A DNA stretch of 48,123 nt, from positions 1-48,123 of IMG/VR virus record IMGVR_UViG_3300031566_000071; one strand, given 5' to 3'. The notes beneath the pieces were generated by a model. The model saw only the letters and a list, made by a program, of their open reading frames with translations. It was not told where the DNA came from and searched no databases. Below are positions 28,574-38,200 of the stretch, one piece after another (within the stretch, counting starts at the first letter, position 1; each line of letters begins with the position of its first letter). Source of the DNA: a virus. The translations under genes were made by a program, and so were the position numbers.

Positions 28574-29450
28574 TGTGCTTTACATATTGTTTTTATCGTG
28601 GGTTGTATCTTACTCCGATTTCAAGATGACCAAACATAGTTGGGGTTCGATGTTTAATGGTCTCGGAGCGTTACCCCTGGCATTGGCTGGCAAACTTAAA
28701 GCACCGATGCAATACAGAATATTGGTTGCTTGGTTATGTCAATGGCTCGGCATTGAGAGACAAGACAGGGATGGCTATATAAAAACTTATTTTTACGTAA
28801 GGTTATTGGCGATAGTTTTCGCTATGACGATGGCGTTCAAATATTTTGAGGTTGTCGGTGTTAATCCGATGATAGCGACCGGGATTTTGTCGGCTTTCTT
28901 TGTGTGGGTTGCTATGTATGATTATACCGACGTTTACTTTGAGGTTGGGTTTTTTGCGGCGGCGTTTACCTGCTTACTTTTAGCCGGTGATTCAATGGTT
29001 TGTGCGATTATGATACCAACAATTACATTCATTGCCGGACTTAACCGGGAAACGGCGGTATTTATTCCTGTTGTCTGTTTGCTTTTTGGCTTTTACGATA
29101 TTGCATTCGCTGCTGGCGGGACGTTCTTAATATCCTATGTAATGGTTCGACAAATATATGGTAAGCGTGAACGGTACTGTGAGTTTTTTATGGTTCCCCA
29201 AAATATAAAACAGATACGAAAGACTTATAACCGAGGACAACCGTTTTTGTTAAATGAATATTCTCATTTTTTCGGAGTTTTACTGGCGGTCTCTGTTTTG
29301 TATTCGGTTCAAATTATTAGAGGGGTACTTACCCCGATTGAAATAAGTATGGGTGTAATGTTTGTACTCTTACTTGTGCCGTCGATATGGCGTGAGGTAA
29401 GAGTTTTTGCACCTGTAACGTTGGCGTTAATACCGATGGTGTTGAGATAG
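28566..29450 (+). CDS. Polytopic membrane protein, glycan-related candidate
   Basis: 294 residues with about eight hydrophobic spans from the first residues to the C-terminus. DYTDVYFEVGFFAA and FIAGLNRETAVFIPVVCLL resemble conserved loops of GT-C/polymerase-like membrane proteins (the LNRETA element before a span). It overlaps the glycosyltransferase gene by 8 bp, so the two act together in all likelihood, perhaps as a host surface-glycan modifying pair. It is not a structural protein and is out of place between capsid and neck genes. Confidence 0.6.
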   Translation: MGDVLYILFLSWVVSYSDFKMTKHSWGSMFNGLGALPLALAGKLKAPMQYRILVAWLCQWLGIERQDRDGYIKTYFYVRLLAIVFAMTMAFKYFEVVGVNPMIATGILSAFFVWVAMYDYTDVYFEVGFFAAAFTCLLLAGDSMVCAIMIPTITFIAGLNRETAVFIPVVCLLFGFYDIAFAAGGTFLISYVMVRQIYGKRERYCEFFMVPQNIKQIRKTYNRGQPFLLNEYSHFFGVLLAVSVLYSVQIIRGVLTPIEISMGVMFVLLLVPSIWREVRVFAPVTLALIPMVLR

Positions 29451-29457
29451 GGGGACA

Positions 29458-30120
29458 ATGACTACTCAAGAAGTTGTAAGATTGATTCAAATCGTCCCGG
29501 TAATAAGAGCGATTGAAATGCCTGAAGACGAAAAGAAAGAAGCGATTGGGAATTATATTCCGATTGCCATATCGGAAATATCGGTGAGGAGTGAAGATTT
29601 CGACTTTGCTATTGATGTCGCCGACTATACGGGTGGAAGCGTAGAAGACCAGGCCGATTATGTTTTACGGGGTGAGGGTAAACGTGATTGTCGTCAGATA
29701 ATCAATATTCGGTATGGTGACGATTATTCGTTGCTTGATAAAATGCGGCAGGTTGATGTGGACGAGTGGCTTAATAATCGTTCTCATACTTCGACGACTA
29801 TATGGGTGCCGCATGGTTTGGTTGACGAATATCCGAGAGTGAAACTGGTTGCGACTCCGGCTGTTGATGATGAGAATATCCGTTATCGTTACTTTAAAAA
29901 AAACATTACGGTTGAGAACTTTCCCGAATCGTTTATTTATGTTGTCGTGTCAGGGGTGGTTAAACGGTTAGTACCCGCCTATGGGGTAGTATTCAACAAT
30001 GACCTTGAAACTATGATTAACAATTACACAACAACTGGTGGTGCGGACAACCCGGCCAAGCGAGACCCCGAAACGGTAAGACGTAATAATTCTCGATACG
30101 GTAAGAACGGATGGTCATAA
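29458..30120 (+). CDS. Head-tail adaptor-like protein
   Basis: 220 residues from ATG 29458 (GGGGGAC upstream). N-terminal helices (VVRLIQIVPVIRAIEM), then mixed alpha/beta with YTGGSVEDQADYVLRGEGKR, and a long C-terminal segment ending PETVRRNNSRYGKNGWS. Size, position after capsid and before the neck proteins suggest an adaptor ring below the portal. No specific family recognised. Confidence 0.5.
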   Translation: MTTQEVVRLIQIVPVIRAIEMPEDEKKEAIGNYIPIAISEISVRSEDFDFAIDVADYTGGSVEDQADYVLRGEGKRDCRQIINIRYGDDYSLLDKMRQVDVDEWLNNRSHTSTTIWVPHGLVDEYPRVKLVATPAVDDENIRYRYFKKNITVENFPESFIYVVVSGVVKRLVPAYGVVFNNDLETMINNYTTTGGADNPAKRDPETVRRNNSRYGKNGWS

Positions 30121-30770
30121 TGAAAAAGTATATTATACCATTTCTTATTTTACTTTTCTCGGTATCTGCCTCGGCTCAGATTTCACCGCGGTTGGACAGT
30201 ATTGCTATCCGGTCGTTATGGCAGATAAATGTCTCCATAACCTATACGGATTTACTGACATCGGCAAAGGTATATAACGCCGTTAATTTAGCGAATTATC
30301 AAGTCTGTGTTGACTACCCGGCTATTCCGAAGTTCGACACAACCTATATAGATTCGACAATGGAGGGCGGGGCGCTTAACACTGATTTTCTGAGGGCTGG
30401 TAATTGTTTTATAATTTATGGTGACACGGCGCGCGTTCCCCTGATACCGATAATGGCGGATTCATTACAAGAGATAAAACCTACAATAGAAGCGAATATA
30501 CGAACTGTCGGCGACTATACGGGAGAAAGCTATTTCGTTATTCACGACACGACATTTTCAATATTTCCGAAGTGGCGTATGGGTTACGATTCTCTGAAGA
30601 TTTTCGTCAACTATTACGCTATGGATACGGTGTTGACGGCGGCGGCTTCGGCCACATCTATTCGACCGGAGTATAGGCAGAGGGTAATTGATTATACCTG
30701 TAAGATACTTGAAGAAATCAGAGGCAATTACGGTAGGGCAGACTATTGGCAGAAACAATATGGGAAATAA
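30120..30770 (+). CDS. Neck-region protein with signal peptide
   Basis: 216 residues from ATG 30120, which overlaps the previous stop; 30111 is an in-frame alternative. Clear Sec signal peptide (MKKYIIPFLILLFSVSASA, then Q). The body is beta-rich (YTDLLTSAKVYNAVNLANYQ, GDYTGESYFVIHDTTFSIFP), with a helical C-terminus (EYRQRVIDYTCKILEEIRGN). By gene order this is where a second adaptor or tail-completion protein belongs, yet the signal is unmistakable. Confidence 0.65.
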   Translation: MKKYIIPFLILLFSVSASAQISPRLDSIAIRSLWQINVSITYTDLLTSAKVYNAVNLANYQVCVDYPAIPKFDTTYIDSTMEGGALNTDFLRAGNCFIIYGDTARVPLIPIMADSLQEIKPTIEANIRTVGDYTGESYFVIHDTTFSIFPKWRMGYDSLKIFVNYYAMDTVLTAAASATSIRPEYRQRVIDYTCKILEEIRGNYGRADYWQKQYGK

Positions 30771-31059
30771 TCATCGGGTGGATACCCGTAACAATCTTTA
30801 TAGCGGCGGTACTTTATTTAATATGGCGAATGTTAAAAAATTTGTAATGGCGACTATTCTATTTTTAATTTTCTGTTTTGTGGGGAATACGTTGTACGGG
30901 ATATGTGCCTACCATAAGGCTTCTCGCAGTCTTGAATTGTCTGCGTTTTATCGAGGTCTTGCTGTTGATTATTATGAAGTTGGAGATTCAACCTTTAATT
31001 ATTACTGGGCTTTAGCGGATTCTCATTATGTTATATATAAAGAATTTTATGATGATTAA
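30760..31059 (+). CDS. Single-span membrane protein
   Basis: 99 residues from ATG 30760, or 78 from ATG 30823. One hydrophobic span (FVMATILFLIFCFVGNTLYG) followed by YHKASRSLELSAFYRGLAVD and an acidic C-terminus. Overlaps both neighbours. It may be a membrane partner of the exported neck proteins on either side. Confidence 0.5.
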   Translation: MGNNHRVDTRNNLYSGGTLFNMANVKKFVMATILFLIFCFVGNTLYGICAYHKASRSLELSAFYRGLAVDYYEVGDSTFNYYWALADSHYVIYKEFYDD

Positions 31060-33913
31060 ATATTTATTCATATTAGTGTTCCTGCCGGTACTGGCTTTCG
31101 GCCAGTCCGACACAGATAAGATTGACGACTTTTCGCTGGGGTTAATGACGGCCATGCCGACAATAAAGGTTCCTCTCGGCGGGGCGGTTGTATGTCAAAA
31201 TCTCGATTTAAGCGATGGCATATTGGAGGTGCGGCCTGGCTATGATTCGGTGTTCGGCTTTAAGGGTATGGACTCGATAATCGGGTTGGGGACACTGTAT
31301 AAACATGACGGTACGCAGTATATATTTGCCGTGGCTGATTCGTTGGCGGTGGGGTATGGCGGGATATACGCCTCGACTGAGGGGTCGCACGAGTTCGGGT
31401 CAACGACGGATTCGTTTTATATTGTTCCAGACACGACGGGTTACGGGGAGTGCACCGGGAAAACGGCTCTTATTAAATATTACGGATTAAGCGTTGATGT
31501 CGCGGGACATTTAAGTACGACGATTTACTCCGACACGACGTATTGTGATACTTGTGAGAACGGCAACACCGTTCCGAATGATGAGAGGACGATTGCCCGG
31601 ATATGTAGCACAATGGTTGCTCGGCTGAACGCCTCTGCGGTGGCGAGTTATTTTACTATGACTGACCACGATTCAGCTTTTTCGATGAAAGAGAAGGCGT
31701 CTTATAATTCGTCTATCAGTTACGAAACGTCAATGCCGCCATGTTATTATTATTGTTTAAACGGGTTTAGTATAACGCAGACGGAACTATCTTCCGAGAA
31801 CGCCCCGAATCGTATCTGGCCTTATTTTTCAATCCAGAGTAAGCCCCGATTTGCGCAGTTCAATGACCAGTTGTATATCGTTAATAGCGACCAGCGAGGG
31901 GTCGTTATTGACGATGCACACAACGGCTTTATAGCGCAGTCGTATCCATTACCGGCTCCGGGTGAACCGCTTATTGTGCCGCTAAAGGATACCGGGACTT
32001 CATTAGATTCTACGCTGGACGGTGAGTACAGGTATGCAATTAGACATGCTCGATGGATAGGTACGGACACAATACAGGGATTCGGGCCAATAGGTCGAGT
32101 GTCTGCACCTGTTAAAGTTAAAGACGGTCAGGTTATGTTGCGTAAGTTTCAACTACCGCCATCAGATACGGGGGGGGTTCGTCATATTTTGACGACTGAC
32201 GACACGGTTGAATTTGCGGTCTGGCGGTCAAAGGCTAATCCGGGTCGGCTAACGGCGTCGTCATATTTGTTCGATACGGGTCTGCGGCTAAAGATAGACT
32301 CATTGGGGTCGCTTGGCGATTCAATTATTTATGATAAGATTTGTGATGACAGCCTCTCGGCAGACAGTGTTCTGGCCGTCACCGATAGTCTTTATGGCCG
32401 GGACTCGACGAATGCTTTGTCACGCAGGTACGGCGCGCCGACGTTTATAAGTTGCGATACAATTACGGATACGGCGATTGCCAATTTGCATATTATGCAC
32501 GGCTGGCCCTCACAAGCCAAGAATCTCGGCGTTGTTTATTATGTCGCTTTCCACGATACCATTACGGGCAATCAGGGGCCGTTAAGTGAGGGATTGGCGG
32601 TTTATAACGCAAAAGGTACGTCTTATAATCTCGATACGGTAGTTATTGGATTGCCCCAAATACCGGATGGTGATAGTGGAATAACTCTTGATATTTATCG
32701 GGGGCAGATTTATCAGGTGGGTAGGGATACTGGGGGCTATTATAAAATTAACCCTAATTATCCCTGGAGTCGTATGTTAAGAACATTTATAGATTCTGGG
32801 TATGCGGTTGATTCTATTATAGTGCTTCCCCCGAAACTTTTAGCCCAATTATCGTCTTCCGATAGTATCTACGTAGATTCGGTGCGTCAGGACTCGCTCG
32901 ATTTATGTAAGACTTATACCGGCGTTGAACCACCATCAGTATTAGCAAATATTTTCCCTTACGACAACTATATGTTCGGATATAAGGGTAGTCAGCTCTG
33001 GCGGTCGGATTTGGATTCAGCGTATAAGTGGGGTGTGTGGAATATCACCGAAGTAAATAGGGACGATGGCGACCAGATAACACTGGTTTATCCCGGTCGT
33101 ACCGCTATGCGGATATTTAAGTTTTTCTCTAATTACAATATCTGGGACGGATACACCAAACCGGAGATTGTCGGACGCTGGGGGTGTATTGCACCCTTTA
33201 GTTACGTGCCGGGGGCACTCAATTATTATCTGTCGTCGGGGGGGATAGTCGGTGAAACTGACGGGAAACAACTTGAGCGCACCGTCAGTCAGGGGCTTAT
33301 ATCAAAACAGTTAAATAACTTCGACGACCTTTCAATGGCGACTCAATACGGCATGGTCGGTCAGTACCTGCCGACCGAGCAGATGGCCCTGTTCTGTCTC
33401 GGCGACACGACTTATGCTTACTTTGAAAAGACGGGTTCCTGGGCGACCTGGGACTTTACGTTTGGCGGCGGGTGTTTGTACGATGTCGAGGACGAGTTGG
33501 ATTTTATGCCCGGTAAAACATTCTATTTCTTTAGGGCGGGCGACTCGACGATTTATACCTACGGGACAGGAAATACTGACAACGGCGACTCGATACGGGT
33601 TGAATGGAAATCGGGGGCTATTTATCCCGACAGGTGGAAAAAACAAGTACAAGATATAGGGCTGTGGGTAGAGAGCACCAACGGCGATGATTCGCTGATT
33701 TTGGTTTATGTGTTAGACGACGGGGGGGACACGCTTTCTACCACAGCCTTTAGTGATTTGAACGATGCCCGGTATCACCTCAAGGAAGTAGCGACTGCCG
33801 AGCCGGGTCAATATTTCCAGATATACATCGTCAGCGACAAGTCTTTGGCAGACACGAGAATTAACGGCATAGATTATAAGTATATGAGGGCAGAGGGGAA
33901 ACAGGCGAAATAG
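31052..33913 (+). CDS. Tail hub/nozzle-like protein with signal peptide
   Basis: About 953 residues from ATG 31052. Signal peptide MIKYLFILVFLPVLAFG, then Q. The mature start DKIDDFSLGLMTAMPTIKVP, CQNLDLSDGILEVRPGYDSV follows the pattern of phage proteins beginning with F-GL-t, N-dl--G-L--RPGY that form a beta-propeller ring on short tails or necks (tail nozzle/stabilisation proteins). The rest is repetitive beta structure. Its position before the internal virion proteins and spike fits. Export of such a protein is unusual and unexplained. Confidence 0.6.
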   Translation: MIKYLFILVFLPVLAFGQSDTDKIDDFSLGLMTAMPTIKVPLGGAVVCQNLDLSDGILEVRPGYDSVFGFKGMDSIIGLGTLYKHDGTQYIFAVADSLAVGYGGIYASTEGSHEFGSTTDSFYIVPDTTGYGECTGKTALIKYYGLSVDVAGHLSTTIYSDTTYCDTCENGNTVPNDERTIARICSTMVARLNASAVASYFTMTDHDSAFSMKEKASYNSSISYETSMPPCYYYCLNGFSITQTELSSENAPNRIWPYFSIQSKPRFAQFNDQLYIVNSDQRGVVIDDAHNGFIAQSYPLPAPGEPLIVPLKDTGTSLDSTLDGEYRYAIRHARWIGTDTIQGFGPIGRVSAPVKVKDGQVMLRKFQLPPSDTGGVRHILTTDDTVEFAVWRSKANPGRLTASSYLFDTGLRLKIDSLGSLGDSIIYDKICDDSLSADSVLAVTDSLYGRDSTNALSRRYGAPTFISCDTITDTAIANLHIMHGWPSQAKNLGVVYYVAFHDTITGNQGPLSEGLAVYNAKGTSYNLDTVVIGLPQIPDGDSGITLDIYRGQIYQVGRDTGGYYKINPNYPWSRMLRTFIDSGYAVDSIIVLPPKLLAQLSSSDSIYVDSVRQDSLDLCKTYTGVEPPSVLANIFPYDNYMFGYKGSQLWRSDLDSAYKWGVWNITEVNRDDGDQITLVYPGRTAMRIFKFFSNYNIWDGYTKPEIVGRWGCIAPFSYVPGALNYYLSSGGIVGETDGKQLERTVSQGLISKQLNNFDDLSMATQYGMVGQYLPTEQMALFCLGDTTYAYFEKTGSWATWDFTFGGGCLYDVEDELDFMPGKTFYFFRAGDSTIYTYGTGNTDNGDSIRVEWKSGAIYPDRWKKQVQDIGLWVESTNGDDSLILVYVLDDGGDTLSTTAFSDLNDARYHLKEVATAEPGQYFQIYIVSDKSLADTRINGIDYKYMRAEGKQAK

Positions 33914-33921
33914 GGGGATAT

Positions 33922-34461
33922 ATGGACGAGATGGCAGAATTTGCCCAGTGGCTTAAACAAAAATATGGGATTGACTATCCGAGTCCGCAACTGGGCGCAG
34001 GGCAAGGTTTCAGTGGACAAGGCGGTGGTGGTCGTGCGAGTGCCGGTGGTACGGTAGGTGGAATTGGTGCGGGGGTTATGCCATTTAATCCCTGGATTGG
34101 TGGTGGGATGATGGCGGGGGGATTCTTGCTTGATGCGCTCCGTGGCGACCCTATGGCGAAGTACCGCAAGCAGGGAATGAAAACCGCACAGGAAATGGTA
34201 ACCACTAACCCCGACGTTATTAACGTCGGTGGGGCGATTGGGCGCAACCGGGCGGCTATGATTCCTCGATTGGGAGAAATGGGGGAGCAGTTTAATAAGC
34301 GATTTGGCCTCGATACCGGGACGGGGCAATATGCCAATCTGCAGGCGTTGCTCGAAAAAGAGGGGATGTTTAACCTCAACGCCTCGATGGAAAACGACAG
34401 GTTGAAGGCTCGGCAGAAGCAGTATTATACCGGGATGCTTGCCGGGGCGGGGAGGCGATAA
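33922..34461 (+). CDS. Internal virion/ejection-like protein 1
   Basis: 179 residues from ATG 33922. Glycine-rich middle (GQGFSGQGGGGRASAGGTVG, then GGIGAGVMPFNPWIGGGMMA) with a possible membrane-inserting segment, followed by helices. Small glycine-rich proteins with a hydrophobic patch followed by larger helical ones are typical of the ejection set of short-tailed phages. No catalytic motif. Confidence 0.55.
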   Translation: MDEMAEFAQWLKQKYGIDYPSPQLGAGQGFSGQGGGGRASAGGTVGGIGAGVMPFNPWIGGGMMAGGFLLDALRGDPMAKYRKQGMKTAQEMVTTNPDVINVGGAIGRNRAAMIPRLGEMGEQFNKRFGLDTGTGQYANLQALLEKEGMFNLNASMENDRLKARQKQYYTGMLAGAGRR

Positions 34462-35294
34462 TGCCAGACTATACCGACAGAGATAAACCCGGACTGGGCG
34501 CACTGAGCGATATTTTTAAGTCTGCCGCTAATATGTACACGCACATTCTCCCCGAGTATAGGCAGAAGTATGCTGAGTTTCAGGAAGAGAAGCGCAAGGC
34601 CGCACAGGGGCAGTCTAACTGGGAATCACAGCAAGGGGCGACGGCGGATTATCGGGGTTCGATGCTTGATATAGACCGGGGTAGATTAGCGGAGATGATT
34701 CGTAGTAATAAAGTAGGGGAAACGCCGAAACCTACCGAGGAAAAACCGCTTACCGAAAGCCAGGTTAAGGCGGGGTTACTTGCGGGAATGCCACCTGGAA
34801 AACAAGAACAGTATATGTTTGGTTCCGGAAAGGAGTCTAAGCCAGACGCAAGTATAGTTAGGGCGTTGTTGGATTTATGGAAAAGTCAGAGATATGTCCC
34901 AGAAGAACAGGGGGTTGACGCTAACGAGAAGCCATTTTTGAAAGAGGGGTATTATCCTCCCGTTGCTGGTGTGGCGGGTGATACTGCTAATTATATAACT
35001 CAAACAGGTCAATGGCCGTCACAACCGTTAGGTGGCATATCCGAAATGCATACACAACATAATCAGTATTTAGCAGACAAGGCCAGTGGTGGGAATCAGG
35101 TTAAATCGAGGATACCCTTCTTACAACCGGGTGTTCTTGGCGGTGCGCCGCAACAGGGAGGTACACAACGGACAGCACCGCAGTCTATGGTTGCCCCGGA
35201 GGTCGATACGTGGGGGCTGGAAAACTATTCGGAAGTCGATTGGCAGAAACTCGACGACACAACTAAAACCGCATTGTATTATAAATATAAGTAG
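34461..35294 (+). CDS. Internal virion/ejection-like protein 2
   Basis: 277 residues, ATG 34461 overlapping the previous stop (TAATG). N-terminal helices (LSDIFKSAANMYTHILPEYR, KYAEFQEEKRKAAQGQSNWE) and a long low-complexity Gln/Pro/Gly part. Matches the second ejection protein in gene order. Function by context only. Confidence 0.55.
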   Translation: MPDYTDRDKPGLGALSDIFKSAANMYTHILPEYRQKYAEFQEEKRKAAQGQSNWESQQGATADYRGSMLDIDRGRLAEMIRSNKVGETPKPTEEKPLTESQVKAGLLAGMPPGKQEQYMFGSGKESKPDASIVRALLDLWKSQRYVPEEQGVDANEKPFLKEGYYPPVAGVAGDTANYITQTGQWPSQPLGGISEMHTQHNQYLADKASGGNQVKSRIPFLQPGVLGGAPQQGGTQRTAPQSMVAPEVDTWGLENYSEVDWQKLDDTTKTALYYKYK

Positions 35295-35297
35295 GTT

Positions 35298-38200
35298 ATG
35301 CAAGAACTTTCTTACATGAGTGGGGAACAGCCCCTATTTAGACAAAAGCGGTCATTGGACGATGACCTTGCTGGGATTGGTAAGAAGCGGAAACGCTCAC
35401 TACAAGACGACTTAGCGGGAATTAGTGGAAAGCGTTCACTACAAGACGACTTGGCGGGACTTAACGCCGCCGTACCTGCCACCCCGCCCGACATCCTCGG
35501 TGGAACTCTGCCGTCCGATGCGACCAATGTAGTAAAGCCCTATAATCGTTCAGAGGAACTGTTGAGTAACTTGCCGGGCGAGCAGGTTCCAGAGCGTCCG
35601 TGGAGCGATGCGTTTATGCCGGGGATTCTACCGAAGGGGACGACTGAGAATGTCGATAGGGCGATTACTAATATTAAACCGTCTCTTTTTGGACAGCAGG
35701 AGATTCCAGAAAATTTATCGGCACAGGAAAAGGGGCGTAGAACCATGCACAATATCGGAGTAAAGGGAACGAAGTTTGCTCCCGGTCTGCTTTTGGGTGC
35801 ATTGGAAAATCCAATCGGTACGGCTGGTGCGGTTGCGTCGTTTCTCCCGGAGTTAGCGCAAAGACTCGGCAAGGCTGGCGGTGTCAACCTCAAAGAGACT
35901 TTGTTGAATCCGACTGGTGCGCCCGGTATGCCCTTTATACCGCAGCAAACAACGGAGCAAGAACAAAAAGCGGCCCAGCAAGAGACGTTGGAAAATATGT
36001 TTGACGTTATCCTTGCGGCTTCGCCTCTACTGGGGAAAGTGAAGGGTCTGCGTAAAACAGGTGAAACAATAAGTAAACAAAAGACAGGAGTAAAATATGA
36101 TAAGGAAAGTCAAGGGCGGTTATCGGGTAGTGAGCGAGTCGGGCAAGAACCTCGGCGGCCCATACCCGACAAAGGAACAGGCGGAGAAGCGGCTGAGAGA
36201 AGTCGAGTACTTCAAACACAAAAAGAAGTAACGCCCAGTCCAGTTAAGGCGAAAGAGTCGTGGGAGATGACGAAGGCATATCACGGTACTGAAAAAGAAT
36301 TTGACAAATTTGATTATTCTAAAATAGGAAGAGAAACAGACGAGGGTACTCTTGGTAGGGGATTTTATTTTGATTCGGATAAACCAATAGCAGAATTTTA
36401 TGCTAAAAGGGCAGATAGGAACAATAAGGGCGGTGTGGTCTTAACAAAATATTTAGACGTTAAAAATCCTTTTGTGGTTAGGGATAAAAGTCTATATAAA
36501 AATAATGCGGGGCTATGGAAGACCGAGACGCTAATAGAAAATCTTAGGAATAAATATCCACAAGACAAACTGAAAAACTATACGTGGGATGAGGCCCTAC
36601 AATGGTTAGATTCTGAGGTTGGGTCAATAAATAGTGAGATAACTAATTTCTTAAAAGGAAAAGGCTACGATGCAATAGAATTTAATAAGGAATTTACGGT
36701 TTTTGATGTTAAGTCTATTGTGTCCCAAAAAGAACATAAAAAACTCGTCCGCCAAGCTATCTCCGAAGGCAAGCCCGTCCCCGCCGAAGTGCTCAAGGAC
36801 TACCCCGACTTAGCGGCCAAGTACGGCACGGTACAAAATGTCGGCACATCTGAACAAGTGGCGACAAAACCGCCGAAACCGGTTACATCTGCGCCGCAAA
36901 GTAAACAGATTATTCGTTCTACCGAAATGCCGCCAGAGGGAATTTCGAGCAAACAGATAAATAAAAAAGTGTACGACAAACGTACACAAAGTCAGTTGCC
37001 CGACAACAAGTTATCGAAAAATGAGCAATTTGTCAACGAAACAGATTTCGTAGGCAAAGATTTGCAGATTGTACCCAAAAGCGGTACGGTTGAACCCAAA
37101 AAGGGTACGAAGCCGCTATCACTTGAAGAATCCCAGAAGAAGATATCGAAACAGCACAAGTTCGGCGAGCCGACGACCTTATCGTTTATGGGCGTTAATC
37201 CTACCGTGGCGAAGCAACTGGGTGGCAACGTCGTTAAGGGGATAGAGGCGGTTGGCGGAAAGATAACGCCCCCGCTTTTAAAGCAAGCCCAAAACCGGGT
37301 TAAACTCCCCGAATCAAAGCAACTATTCAAAGAAATAGAACGAGCAGACGAACTCTGGCATAGGCAGTCAGGGCAATCCATTGAGCGACTTAGGCGGTTA
37401 AAATTACAGAAGTTGTCCGACAAAGAAGCTATTAAGCTTGCCGACGAGATAGAAAATCCTAAAACCCACAACGAATACAATAAGGCTCTTGATGTACTTT
37501 ATTATAAGGCAAAAGCAAAGGGCGTTAAAATGGGGTATATCGGTAAGGGCGGTAAGCGGTATTTCCCTCGCGTATGGAAAGAGGATGCGCTCAATAAAGT
37601 ATTCGACGACCTTGAGCCGTTGTTAAAGAAATTAGACGAAGGTTCGTTTTCTGATAGGGCGGTTGGCGAGGCGATAAAACAAAAAAGTCAAATAACGCAG
37701 AAGCTGATAAATCATCTAATCGAAACCAAGCAAGCCAAATCATATACGCACGCTCTCAAGAAATTACAAAAGGAGGCCGCTAAAGAGATATTCCCCGAAA
37801 GTTCATTTGAAAAAGGCCGCACCCTCGACTTACCGTCGGATATTTATGAGCGTAATGCTAAAAAGGTATTACCGCAATACGTTGACAATATTACGAAGCG
37901 GATAGCGCAGATAGAAATATGGGGTGAGCACGGTAAGGGGGCACAGGACATATTAAGCAAAATAAGGGAAAAGGATTTTGCCGAAGGTGAAACCGCCGGT
38001 AAGGTTCTTGATATGTGGAGCGGCCAGTATGAGATGCACAAGGGCTTACGGGGAACAGCCAGAAAGGTCGTTGATGCTTATATGGGCTTTGAGTCAACTA
38101 CCAAAATTGGACTTGGCACAGCGACTATTCCGAATATAACACAGAGTACAATATCGTCAATTCCAGACCTGGGAGCGTGGAATACGGTCAAGGGTGGGTT

